Of a DNA stretch of 64,000 bases, positions 48,301 to 59,974 are shown piece by piece (the first letter of the stretch is position 1; every line of letters begins with the position of its first letter). A program made the translations under genes and the position numbers. The stretch is from Tamarix chinensis (Eukaryota > Streptophyta > Magnoliopsida > Caryophyllales > Tamaricaceae), in assembly GCA_030549775.1 (NCBI GenBank), contig CM060175.1:35958318-36022317 (forward strand), in the 5' to 3' direction. A model generated the notes under the pieces. That model was not told where the DNA came from. It saw only the letters and a program-made list of their open reading frames with translations, and ran no database searches.

Positions 48301-48723
48301 ATTCTCGATATTTAGGAAAGAATAATTACATTAAATATTTTCATTAAAGCTCCTATTGACCAACATAAATCATACCCATCAATTCCCCTATGTTTGAATT
48401 ATTGTTTTTCCTCAAGCAACTAACACAATTAAGAGCACATACATGAAGTGATAGGAAATAATAGGAATCCTTTCTTAGTAAATATTTTCAAACACTTACA
48501 TTGCACCAGCTCAAATCAACTCATTAAAAACCCCAAAACTAATCAAAATATAAAACACAATTCTTGATAATATTATTAGGTTACATACTTAGGAAAGAAG
48601 TGGAAATGAATTGTCAAATTATCAAGTCAAATTCATGAAAAGAGGAACATAAAAGGATAATATGTTTCATGGTTTGTAGGTAACCATAACCTAAACTCAT
48701 TCAAGATTCAAGTGTAGCCACTA

Positions 48724-48736
48724 TCTTCTTCTTCTT

Positions 48737-48766
<30 letters not shown>
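48724..48766 (+). repeat. (TTC)n microsatellite
   Basis: About fourteen CTT/TTC units at the edge of the C-rich block of copy E. Confidence 0.9.
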
Positions 48767-48767
<1 letters not shown>

Positions 48768-50654
48768 TTCTCTTCTTCCCTTTCATCCCATCTTATTTTT
48801 TCTTCTCCTTCCCTGTGGTAGTTTTGACCCTAGCCCAACCCTTGACAGCTTCTCCCACAGTTAGTCCTTGGGCAACGACATTTTTTGTAGTTGCTTTGCC
48901 ATCCACTCCAATGCCTCCCATCGTATTCTTCCCTAACCACTTTGACCCTTTTTACCTTTCCTCCTTTTCTCCTAAATGAATCTAGAAAAACCATCCTCCA
49001 CCACAACTCTAACTTCCAACACTAGCCCATCACCACCCCACATCCACCAACTTGCCACCTTTTCCAGCCTTTACTATTGTCTTCCTTTAATATCCTCTCC
49101 TTCCTACACTGGCTGAACCAATCCACCTCCACTGTTGAAGTCGTGCCCTTTTGCACTAGCCACTGAGCCTTTAGCCACCATCATTGGCTCCAGCTTACCT
49201 CCTCCCCTATTGGGTGTGCATGTCTCATGCTACATATGTAGTGTGAGTTATTTCTCAATTTTAAGTTAAGTATGGTATTATATATATAAGGGTACTTTGA
49301 CAATTTTTTAAAATTAGATATTTTATTATAATAATAATTATTTTTTGTGTTAAAATATTAATTTTGTATTTTGGTATTATTTTTTGGTAAGAAAGTTTGA
49401 TTAGCGAGATCTTATAATTTTACTAGTATGCCATTTTTTTGGGATTTTTCTGGAATTTGGGTAATATTTATACTCTACTAAAATGATAAACATTGCATCA
49501 TAGTACATTAGGGTTTTTGGTGTGTGAAATAAGTTAAGACTGATTTATTACATGATAATTATGTGTTATTAATTATTATCACAAAAATTAGTAAAATAAG
49601 TATAGTATTTGATGTAAAATATTATAGATACAAAATTATTATTAATATGATTCTAATTTCAAGAAAATATTTTGTATGATGAGTATGTATAAAATAATAG
49701 GTTCAATGCTTGTATCTTATTATGGAATATTAATCATGGATGTGAGCCCTAAGGGTAATTTGGTCATTTTACCTACATTATGATTTTTACCATGATTAAC
49801 ATGTCTAATGTGTATTATATATTGTAAGCATGAGGTTACATGAACATGGATGTATTAGATAAGCATGCTAGGATTTTGTGAGTAAAATCTTGGATAGGGA
49901 AAAATTGGTCATTTGGCTTATCTAGTAATGTAATTATAGGATAGATTGTTTTAGTTATTATTTTTTTTATCCATTTTCATAACAACTTGATAAATAAAAT
50001 AGATTTAGCAATTAAAGAGGATGCTAACATAGTAAATTTGACTTCTAGTGCATTTTGGTCATTTTAGGCCTAATGTGCCTAAAAAGGTGAATAACCAAGC
50101 CTAGGATGGCCTTAGTGTATTTTTATGATTGACCTTGGTAATGATCTTGATAATGGTTGTCTTGGATAATTGAAAATAAGAAAAAATGATTAAGTATAGA
50201 AATTAGATCTTTGTGATTAATATGCGATTTTGTGATTACCTTAATAAAACACTAATACTTAAAGTGAAGGACCTCGAGATTGAGAATTGTGACTCTTTAG
50301 GGGTCGCTACCCTAGAAACATAGTTTAGCCCTTGGTTGATTATGGATTTTTGTTATTTTGCCTTAGTCCCTAGCTAGGCCCTACATCTTACTCTATTATG
50401 TTGTGTAGACTGATAGGTGATATGCATACTTATGGATCAGGTGTCCTTATCGATAGGGATAGGGTAATATGTTACATTCATGTACAAGTGCGACTAGGGT
50501 ACTTTTACATTCTTAGGTTGATAGTTATTAGGATACTGTGCTACCTAGTACGTCAACATGACTAAAGTACCTTAGTGTCTCCAGGTTTGATTTGATTTTA
50601 CCTCGAGCAAAGAAAATGGAAATGATTGATAGATCATTATTAGGTTATCAGATT

Positions 50655-50835
50655 GGTCGCTAGGAGCCTTCGTGCCTACCTATGGTTTTGGTAGTAGTCT
50701 TCATGTCTACTTATGGTTTCAATAACAACTTTTGTGCCTACCTATGGTTTCAATAGCAACCATTGTGCCTACCTAGGGTTTCGGTAGCAACCTTTGTGCC
50801 TACCTCTGGTTTTGGTAGCAGCATTTGTGCCCATA
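50655..50835 (-). repeat. GTGCCTACCTATGGTTT tandem repeat, copy E
   Basis: Six units of about 31 bp: (T)TTGTGCCTACCTATGGTTT followed by (C/T)GGTAGCAACC or similar. It is the reverse of the GTAGGTACAAAGGC array of copy B. Confidence 0.85.
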
Positions 50836-51608
50836 GTATTCTGGATTTTGTTAATCTATGCTTGTGAGCCAACTATTGTTATGAGATTTGTCAGAATTGA
50901 TGTTAAGGTATTTGGCATATGGTTATTATCTTATATTTGATGCTAATGTATTTCTAATTATACTAAAAAGAGCATCACTTAGGTGTTCCATTGGTGAGCC
51001 TCAATTATTCCATGATGAGCGAGTATGGTTGGTATGATGTAATTGTGGTATGTGATTATATAAATGGTTAATTGATGCTTGCATAGTCTATGCTTTATAC
51101 CAGGTATTTTTTGATGTCTTTCATGTGTTCTATGTTGGTTTTCATTTTGGTTTAGTATAAAGGGTTGCTAAGTATCATTGTAATAAAGGGTTCCTATCAT
51201 GGGTCCTTACCTATTCAATGGTTAGTGGTATTTATAGGTTAACGTTTGAACTCATTTGAAGCTAGTGGGTCGTTGAGCGCATAAGGACTATCCAATGCTC
51301 CTTTTTTATTTTAACTCTAGTTTTTGGACATCAGTTTCCTCTTGAATTTTCCTCTCCTTAAGTTTTGTAAACCATCGATGTTGCTTTTACTTAACACCAT
51401 ATTTGTTTGATGTTCTCTATATTATGATTGTGTAATCATATTATTAATTTAGGTGGAGTGATGATTTTAACCTTATCACTTGGTATGAGAACTGTAAGGG
51501 TAATTGGTCTTGTACCAAGTGTACTGGTAACACCCATAGTTTTATTAATTTAGCTTCCATAACTTTGAAAAAATATTTTTTTTGGTTCATAAAAGCTAGG
51601 GTGTTACA

Positions 51609-52420
51609 AAACTTGTCAACATTTACTAGCACATCTCCAATGATACCACCTGGATACTTGCTTGATCAATCCACTTGTTGGAGAGATATGGTCATGCCCT
51701 TTGGTTCACCTAATCTAATCTTGCTGAAAATGGAAAAAGGGCATGAGGTTGATCATTTCACTAAGATTGGAAAGAACGTTATCAAAATATAACTACCAAT
51801 ATTGCAAGGAATGATAAAACTCGATCCTTGGATCTTTTATCTTAGACACTAGTTTATTTTAGAGCACAACAGAACACTCCTCATTATGTCTAACCATCTC
51901 ACAATCCTCTAGTTTCTTTTTTTTAGCTAAAATTTCCTTAAAATTTTTATCATAACTAGGTATTTGGGTTAAAACATAAGGAAATGGAATAATTATATGC
52001 AATTTCTTAAATATTTCAAGAAACTTATAAAATTGTATATCCAATTTGTGTTTTTTTAACCTTGAGGGCAATGGAATGTGAGGTTGATAAGGTTTTACCT
52101 CATGATGTGAACTCTCAATAGGTGTGGGGTCATATCTTACCTCCTTTTGAGAATCACAAAATTCTATGGTCTACTCATCAACTACCTTTTTCTTACCCTT
52201 TTCTTCTAAGCGTGGAGATGGTATATCAGATAACTCTTTACTACTCCTCAAAGTGACCGCCTTTTCATCCTCTCATGGGTTCCTTTCTGTATTGCTAGGT
52301 AAGGTTTCTTCCTTGGTCTCTTTTAGAGATCATATATGCCAACTATCCTACTTGCACCTCCAAGTTCTTCAAAACAGCCTCTTGATTTTTCACTCGAGTG
52401 TCTTGATTTTGGAATCTAGA
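51609..52420 (-). pseudogene. Athila 2 gag C-terminus and protease
   Basis: Minus-strand frame 51859-52071 gives RLKKHKLDIQFYKFLEIFKK, IPSYDKNFKEILAKKKKLED and HNEECSVVL, the well known Athila stretch before protease. Then (51609-51790) NLMPFSIF.K.RLGEPK, LQ..D.S.KYPGGIIGDVLV and NVDKF follow. Copy E cuts the frame after Lys-Phe. Stops present. Confidence 0.85.
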
Positions 52421-54114
52421 ATTACATTACCCTAAAGTTTTTCTTATCCTAAACCCCTATCATTAATACCCTAATTTGATTCTAATCTTAAGAAAATTTT
52501 ATTTTAGTCTTAAATAAATTTCTTAATACCGAAATCTTAACCTAATCCGAATCTTTAACCCAAATAAACCATATTTTGTAACCCAATCTTAAATCTGCTA
52601 AAATTTATCATAATCCTACCTATTTTGGAAAATCTAAAATTATCTATAACTAATCCCCAACCTTTTCTCTTTTTCATTTTTTTCTCCTCTTTTTTTCTCC
52701 TTCCTCCCATCATCCTTGTGCTATAAAGTTTGACCAACTCATTCTACAACTTATATCTCCCATCACACCATTGTAGCTACCATCATCACCATCATCACCA
52801 TCATCTATCATCCCTCACCCTTTATCCTTCTCAAGATACTAGATTTTCACACCATAACCTCCCCTACCATTTATCTTTCATTATCATGCAACATGCTCAC
52901 ACATAACCATCACCATCTATTACCTACATCCTCTGAAATTTCTTTCCAATAGACACAAACATCACCTCTTTGCCACCCCTTGTGCCTGCCTAGCACCATC
53001 CTTCTACATCACCCGTTCACACGCCTCCCTCTACCATTTTCTTTCACCCGTTCATGTGCCCCATATCCATACACAACATACACACATTACACACTCTCCT
53101 TCTTTATCATTTTTTTATGCCATTTCTTGCCCACACTTTATCCAAAATCAATTACCCCGCGCTCCATCTCCTTTCTTCTTCTTTATTTCCTCTTCCTTGC
53201 TCTGTTTTGCTTATCGAACCACCTCCATCACCACCATCACCATCGTGTAGCACCACACATCGCCCATCTACTAGTGGACCAACCACTAAGGTTACCCTAT
53301 CCTTCCCCTTCGTTGTTGCCAACCCTCGTTATTTACCACCACTATTTTTTCTTCTCTTTTGCTCGGCTTGTGCATGGCTCAAGAAACACCAAGAAACACT
53401 AAAATTTCTTATTGCATTCCTGTGCAATATAGGACATCTTACTCATGCACCCTCACACGGCCTGCCCATAGCCTATTGCACACCCGTATACATATGTTTG
53501 AATTAATTCTATTCTGCTAGTGACCGAGCATGGCCATGCCTCTTCACACAACCTAGTCATGCATGATTCTAAGTCTCAACCTGGGTGTGTCCTACTTTCA
53601 GTACACTTGTGCAGCTCCCCATTTCAATTGTGCACCTCTATTTTCTGCCCTAAACCTTATCCAAACACCACTAAATTTTTACCATAGCTCCAACATATAT
53701 TCTACCACACATCCACACAACTCAAGATTCCATTTGATTCTAGTTGTTTCCATTTTTACCCTATTTACCTTAGTTTCACCCTTGGTTATAGTCTTCAAAC
53801 CTAACGGTGTATTGTGGTATTTTTTTATAGGTGATATTTTCGTGATCTTAAAAGAGGAGGTCTATGATTTAGGTGCTTATAATTTGGTTTCCTTGTTGGT
53901 AAGGATACTAATCGATGTTTGGGGTTTTGTGTTATTTTCTTGTATGGTTATGTAAATTTCCTTGATATTGTTGCTATATAATTTAATGCTTGTTGTTGAT
54001 AAGATGTTGTGATTTTATGGAATATATGTTTGAAAGAATGTAAGAATGGGTAAAAGGTATGGATATGAATTCTACTATAATAATAACATGTGATATGAAC
54101 TCCATCAATAACTG

Positions 54115-54955
54115 TGATGAAACCCAATAGCAATGATGGTTTAGAACCCCAGGATCATAAAGATAAGATTGCTTGAGCCTTGAACCAATACCTAACAAAT
54201 TGAAAACCAAGACTATGAAGGATTGAAACGCCGCACCTAGAAAATGTGAGAATCTCTCAAAAATTAGGGTAATAAGTTTGGTTTTTTGAATGCCACAATA
54301 TTAACTTGATAAGTTCTACGAGTTCTTTTAAGAACAAATAGGAACACAAAACCTCACAAATATGATAATTTTTTGAAAACATTGTATCTCTTTATTCATT
54401 TCAAAATACCCATATATATATACTTGGAACAACCCTCCAAGAATAGGAAAAGTCATAAATAAAGCTTTAAAACACCCTCTTAGAATAGGAAAATTCATAA
54501 TTAAAGCTTTCAAATGGCACAAACATCAATATAAAAAAGTCCCCATGTTTTTTAGGCCTCTCGGAATTCTAGAGGCAACCATAAATAGTGAAATGACCAA
54601 ATTTAATGTATTTAACATAACCATTCAAGACCATGTTTAATCCTCTATTTAATATCTTAGAACTCATCAAATTCATGCCTTTTGATGGTTGGATCATGTT
54701 GGAAACATTTTTGCATAAATATTAGTCTCTTTAATTTCTTTGATGATGTTGACTAAGTCTTGGTTATTATTTGAGCCCAACTAAGTTTGTTTAGAATCAA
54801 CCCAAATCTTTTAGATTATCCCATTTAGTGCTTCCTTGAAACGTTTGGCTCTAATTCTTGTAATTAGACAACTTGGAAGTGACAAAGGGTCTTGTGAAGG
54901 ATTTGAATCATCCTTGAGTGTATGATCAGCAAGTCTAGCTCCTCGGTTTGCATCA
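54115..54955. mobile_element. Possible inserted LTR-like element in copy F
   Basis: Starts TGATGAAACC and ends GGTTTGCATCA, an inverted pair with TG...CA ends, and is absent from copy A at the same place. Inside, two units of a CCTCCAAGAATAGGAAAAGT-like sequence (54433-54515). Flanks AACTG and ACATG do not clearly match, so the element type is uncertain; a small solo LTR is possible. Confidence 0.4.
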
Positions 54956-55744
54956 ACATGTATGTGGTAAATATATGTTATGAAATGAAATATTGGCCAA
55001 ATAAGCTATGATAAGTGGACATAATCATATCCATGAAGTTGGATGAAAAATGGTGGTTTTGGAAAAATAAGGGTTGTTGAAGGTACAATATTTTTTTAAA
55101 TAAAGGCTATTAGTTATCCTTAAGGGTATTTTTGTTATTTTAGGATAATAAAGAAATTTTGGTATTGTAATATAGCAAGTGGATTAAAATATGATAATGT
55201 TATTCTGAGAACTATTCTAGAAGGATTTTTTTAGGTTCTTCAAAATGAGATATTGTTCTAATTAGGGCATAGTTACCTAAAATGATAATATTAGTATTCC
55301 ACATGTAAAATACTAGAGTTAATCCATAATTATAGACATATATCACTAATGTTGGCATTATAGGGTTGTATAATGAATTTGGCATTCATACAAGTCTTAT
55401 AAGAATAATTATGACTATATGTGAAATTATAATTTTTGTATTTCTATAAGTAGTACTTTAGGATAAGAATATCATTGTAGGTGTACGACGTGGGAGTTAG
55501 ACCATGAATTATGGGTATGATAATAATGATGATAATTGTAAATGATATATTATTATTGGTGGTTAAATAATCAATATGAGAGAATGGTGCTAAGAGTGTA
55601 GATTTAAGGTTTAAGGAGATTAAGGATCTTGACCTGCGTGATGTGTTTATCAACCTCAATGTGTTTAATGCATGTGAATCAACTATGAATAAGATACTAA
55701 TCATTTAAAGTGAATGAGCACGTGAGTAAGGATAAGGAGATCTT

Positions 55745-56165
55745 TTTATATAGCCATTACACTAAAGATAATAGTGGCTTAGGAGTATTTTGCCTTAAGA
55801 AGATAGATGTTTTTAAATATCCATTCCACCGGAGATAATTTTTGAGAAGGTGTTTCAGGCCTTTCCACTAGATTAAGAATAATGGGCCCACATCTCATCG
55901 TGAATGAAAATATAATAGTATAACTTATGGATAAGATACTAATGACTTAAAGTGAAATAGTATGTGAGTCAAAACGAAGGTGATGTTTTTACATCCCTTT
56001 CACTGGATATAATAGTGGCTTAGGAGCATTTTGCCCAGATAATGTGATGCTTTTGGGTTTGATCCACCGAATGATAATAGTGACTTAGGTGTGTTGTCCT
56101 TAAGAAGCTACTTTAGATCTTTCCATCAATTTAAGAATAGTGGGGTTCCTAAACTCAACGTATAT
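55745..56165 (-). repeat. CACTATT module of copy F (reversed)
   Basis: Units read on the plus strand as GATAATAGTGGCTTAGGAGT...TTTTGCC and CCACTGGAGATAATAG-like variants. Same structure as at 6815-7210 and 47665-48210. Confidence 0.7.
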
Positions 56166-56889
56166 AAAAGAATGAAAATGGTTATATATAATAAAGAGGC
56201 CTAGATAAGTATTTATCCTACAAGGTATTTATTATGTTTGAATGTGTACTTATCATTTGTTGTGAATACATGTGTTACTTTTAATCCTGATTGGTTAGTA
56301 TTGTTTCCTTATTCAATACGTAGTATACTAACGACTCTTTTTATGGACGCTACTCCTTCCTATGAGTAGGAGACCATGATTTTTGTGTGTAGGTCTCAAA
56401 ATATCCACTAGATGACTATGCTACCTATGATGCAGTATGTGGGGATAAGTGGCCTTTTATCTGTAATGGATTTTTAGGTGAAGAGTAATATTATCCAGTT
56501 GATGTATTTACCCAGATACCCATTTTGGACTCTTGATCTATGGTATCCTTACTTTGTATTTAGTTATAACTCAGAGATAATCTCTAAACTCATATTGTAT
56601 TTTAAATGTTTCTTCTCTTTCTACTTTTCTTGTTTTACTATGAATGATTTGTAGCCTTGTGATTGATGTAAGAATGGTTGTAAAAACAACACATACGTCA
56701 ATTGCGATGGTAACACCCAATATTTTACTTATGTGCTTATGTAGTAAAACATAATTTTTTATAATTAAAAGTTGGGGTGTTATAAGACTCGCTTTAGTTG
56801 ATGAACATAGTAAGTAATTTTTCCAAACTTGGTTTTGGTTTAGGGGTCATGGTTTGGTATCTTAGAGGTGGTCTTACTTAACTTGGAAA

Positions 56890-57930
56890 TTAAGTTAGGT
56901 TTTGATTTCTTCAAGAAAAATTTGGGTGATTCCTCTAACTATGATTATGGATGTTCGAGTAAGGATTGTTGCTAGACCTATCAAAATTTGAAACATAATT
57001 AACTTATTCAGATGATTGTACAAAAGTGTTACCCACCTGGTACTCATTGTTAGTGTGAGGTCCACCACATAAGTCACATATCATAATTGAGACCTACACA
57101 ACAAAGGCACTCAAGTTAGCCACTTGTTTAGTCAAAGCATCCAACTGAGATGAAAGCACATCAATAGAATGAATGCACTGACTCTTACTAGGTAATCTCT
57201 TTGCATGCCACTAATAACTATTAGCTACTAATACCTCAACAAAATCGTTGGCATCTTTGAGGGTCTTGTTCATTATTGCACCATCTACAACTACACCAAG
57301 CATGGAATGGTTAGTATAAAACAAACCATTATAAAAAGTTTGAACCTACAACCAAATAGGTAGACCATGGTGAGGACATTTTCTCATCATTTCTTTGAAT
57401 TGTTCCCGCGCTTCATATAATGACTCTTGATCATGCTTCACAAAAGTAGTAATATCATTTCTCATCTTAGCATCTTTTGATGGTGGAAAAAATTGGCAAG
57501 AAATTGCTTAGCCATATCATCCCACATAGTAATTGATCCCATTGGCAAAGAACTTAGCCAACTCTTATCTTTGTCCCTAAGAGGGAAGGGGAAAAGCCAA
57601 AGCCTTATGGCTATATCAGAAGTCCCATTCTACCAAAAGGTATCACAAATTTCAATAAAATTAACAATATGAGCATTTAGGTCATCATTTGGAAATCCTC
57701 CAAATTGAATTGCTATTTGAATCATCTAAATCATGGCCATATTAATTTCAAAGTTGTGTACTTGCACAACTGGTTATCTAATGCTAGAATATGTACCATC
57801 TTGATTTGGGATGGCATGGTCTCTAAGAGATCTACCAAATGGAGCTTGTACTCTTAATTAAAGTGGTACCAATAGAAGAGCTAGATTATGTTACAAATTT
57901 GGATTCAACACTTGTAGAGGATATATGTAT
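56890..57930 (-). pseudogene. Athila 2 gag
   Basis: From right to left on the minus strand: PFPLRDKDKSWLSSLPMGSI, MWDDMAKQFLANFFPPSK, AKMRNDITTF, ESLYEAREQFKEMMRKCPHH, GLPIWL.VQTFYNGL and LSSQLDALTKQVA. This is a near-complete match to the Athila gag core, with only a few stops or frame slips (for example near 57270-57350). It is the best preserved coding remnant of the Athila type in the window. Copy F cuts it at about 56784. Confidence 0.9.
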
Positions 57931-58209
57931 TGTGTATTAAGAGCTTTTTAGTTCTCGACATGTCTATGACTTCAACACCTCTAACCAATTTGTGCAACCT
58001 ATTAAAAATTCTCTCAATATATAGATCAAATGGCTCGAGCTCACCCCCACACAAGCAGGTCATGCATTAGAGATCCTACACAAAGTGAGAAAACCACTTG
58101 TATACAATTTAGAAGAATAAAAAAATAAAATAAAAATAAAATTAGAAAGAAACAAAAATTTCTAAAGCAAAGAAAATCTCTCGGATCCCGAGGTCTTTTG
58201 TGGCCTAGT

Positions 58210-58226
58210 TCCTGGAAATGCCGCCA
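58210..58226 (-). other. Primer-binding site of Athila 2
   Basis: Minus strand TGGCGGCATTTCCAGGA lies just after a short LTR end (...GTCATCA, then ATTTTT). It resembles the tRNA-Asp complement used by Athila elements with several changes, and is followed by GACCTCGGGATCCGAGAGA-type leader DNA. Confidence 0.7.
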
Positions 58227-58474
58227 AAAAATTGATGACTTCTAACCACAATCGCATGATAGAAGTTATGGATACTAATGTTTTATATGTTACCTTTGTG
58301 TACTAGTGTAACTAAGGTACCTTTTTATCCTTAAGTGGATAGTCAGTAGGATACTATGTTGCATTGCTGTACCGGTATTACCGGGGTACCTTAGTGTCTC
58401 TAGGTTGATATGATCTCCACTTAAGTAATAAAAATGGAAATGATTATGATTCTATTATTGAATTGGTATGGTAG

Positions 58475-58645
58475 TCATCTTTGTGTCTGCCTATGGTTTG
58501 ATAGTAGCTTTTGTGCCTACCTATAGTTCTGTAGTAGCCTTTGTACCTACCCTTAGTTTGGTAGTTGCATTTGCACCTTCCTGTGGTCGGTAGTAGCCTT
58601 TGTGTCTATGTATGATTCGATAGTAGCCTTTATGCCCACATGTGA
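58475..58645 (-). repeat. GTGCCTACC tandem repeat, copy H right part
   Basis: Five diverged units with GCCTTTGTGCCTACCTATAG-like cores, the partner of the array at 50655-50835. It places 58275-59429 as the 5' part of a reversed family copy. Confidence 0.75.
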
Positions 58646-59429
58646 TGTAATAAATTTTTATTGATATTGTGTCTGTGAGGTTTCCTTTGATGATAAAGGA
58701 TTAAATGGTATTGACAATGAGATATATGATCATTTCTATTATTATTACCTTAGGTTGATGTTATATCTAATATACTTCGATCGCCCGGATGTTCCATTGG
58801 TATATATCACTATTTTTTAGATGAATATACATGAGCATTGTATGACCTTGACTATGTTATCTTATATGGCCATCATATTTCAATTAGACCATGTATAATT
58901 TGATGTTGTGAACCATATATTGTTGTAATAACTTATATATGTTCCATGGTGGTTTTTCATATTGGTTTGGTATAATGTGTTACTCATTACCATTTTATTG
59001 TAGGGTTACTTTTGTGGGCTCCTACCTATTCAATGGATAGTGGCCATTGCAGGTTGGTTTATGAGATAAGTCGCAAGCCAGTAGTTCAGGTCGAGAGTAG
59101 GACTATCAGTGTCCTATTTTGGTATCATTGGTTTTAGTTGTATTTGGACTCTTGTGTCTTCCTACACTTTCTCACTTCTTAGTTGTAACCACTAATGTTG
59201 TTTTCATTTAGAATATTATAGATATATTTTTTCTCCCTAATCTAAATCTTGTAATTGTATTATTAATTTAAGCGGAGTAATGATTTAACCTTAGAACTTG
59301 GTGTGCGAATGATAAAGGAAACATGACTTGTATCAAGTATGGTGGTAACACATTTTATTTTTATTATTTTAGCTTCCTAGCTTAAATCATTAAATGAAAA
59401 TTTTAAATCCTAAAAATAGGGGTGTTACT

Positions 59430-59972
59430 TGAATAACTTGTATCTTAACAAGATCAACTTTTTTACCCTCACCATCAATATAATGAAGAAAAACTATACT
59501 TGGAAGCATAAAATCATATTTTTCAAATTTTCCAAAAATTTTGGTTTCACTTAGTTTATCAAATATTTTTCTTAGATGCACAAGATGGTAATGTTCATTC
59601 TTATAATATATGAGTATGAATTCCACTTAAAATACAATGAATTTACCTAGAAATGGACAAATACTTCCATTCATTAGTCTCACAAAAAACTAGCTGCATT
59701 ACACAACCCAAAAGGAATAAAAATATATTTATAAATACCATACTTAGCTTTAAAGGTTGTTTTCCATTCATATCCTTCCTTAATTCTAATTTGATGGTAA
59801 CCACAAATTTCATTAGGTATTTCATCAAGTCAAGGCATATGAAAATGATACTTGATAGTTATATTATTTATGTCTCTTGAATCTATGAACATGAGCTAAG
59901 TACCATTGAAGGTAGGTACACAAAAAAGACTCATACTTTCTCTCACATAACCTTAATTTACTAGCTCTAATA
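59430..59972 (-). pseudogene. Gypsy B reverse transcriptase, N-terminal and middle part
   Basis: Right to left on the minus strand: ELVN.GYVRESMS (59935-59968), IDSRDINNITIKYHF (59830-59885), then [22 protein letters not shown] and [10 protein letters not shown] (59690-59800). After a gap come LIYYKNEHYHLVHLRKIF, KFEKYDF and VFLHYIDGEG (59440-59615). Compared with relatives, the FSKIDLRS segment with the first catalytic Asp is missing between ..NEIC and GYHQI (near 59800), and the YVDD box is not recognisable. Copy H follows immediately at 59429. Bounded on the right by copy I. Confidence 0.85.
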
Positions 59973-59974
59973 CG

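Larger units (their letters stand above)
48680..51608 (-). mobile_element. TGTAACACC-family copy E (left end approximate)
   Basis: Right end GGGTGTTACA at 51608, with a GGTAACACCCATAG box at 51524-51537. Leftwards it has GTGCCTACCTATGGTTT repeats (50660-50830), AT-rich DNA, and a C-rich block opening with (TTC)n (48724-48766). The left terminus is uncertain; a TGTAGGTAACCATAACCT stretch near 48676 is a candidate. The right flank AAACT has no clear partner at the left. The right side interrupts the Athila 2 protease frame. Confidence 0.55.
52423..56784 (-). mobile_element. TGTAACACC-family copy F (4362 bp)
   Basis: Left end TACATTACCCTAAAG (52423), right end GGGGTGTTATA (56784). Flanks AGAAT (52418-52422) and AGACT (56785-56789), one change. 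Its C-rich block (52700-53740), TTATAGTCTTCAAACCTAAC segment (53780-53800) and following DNA match copy A reversed almost module by module. The CACTATT array is at 55750-56160 (reversed) and the TTCAATACGTAGTATACTAA motif at 56311-56330. It carries an extra 0.84-kb insert (54115-54955). It interrupts the Athila 2 gag. Confidence 0.75.
48240..58275 (-). mobile_element. Athila-like element 2, interrupted by copies E and F
   Basis: Minus strand, right to left: a 5' LTR scrap (58237-58270), primer-binding site TGGCGGCATTTCCAGGA (58210-58226 reversed), leader, gag (56900-57900), copy F (52423-56784), gag C-terminus to protease (51609-52420), copy E (to 51608), 3' region, and a polypurine-like tract with a 3' LTR start reading TTGATGGGTATGATTTATG (48379-48400). 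Reverse transcriptase, RNase H and integrase are absent and both LTRs are truncated. The order is consistent but the outer limits are approximate. Confidence 0.6.
36717..59429 (-). mobile_element. TGTAACACC-family copy H, hugely expanded by nested elements
   Basis: Left end TTTAACATCC (36717) followed by CTAAAAATTT as in copy A reversed; right end GGGGTGTTACT (59429). Flanks are TGAAA (36712-36716) and TGAAT (59430-59434), a 5-bp duplication with one change. Reverse transcriptase of gypsy B is coding-consistent on the two sides, which supports these as the true limits. Copy H's own DNA is the left C-rich block (36717-37770) and the right part (about 58275-59429); everything between is other elements. 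The middle modules of H are missing, so deletions or recombination also occurred. Confidence 0.65.

Noticed and set aside
26250..52420. A single gypsy element combining the integrase at 26 kb with the gag-protease at 52 kb
   Set aside because: The 52-kb piece is Athila-type while the integrase is chromovirus-like. The correct reverse transcriptase partner of the integrase is at 59.4-59.97 kb.
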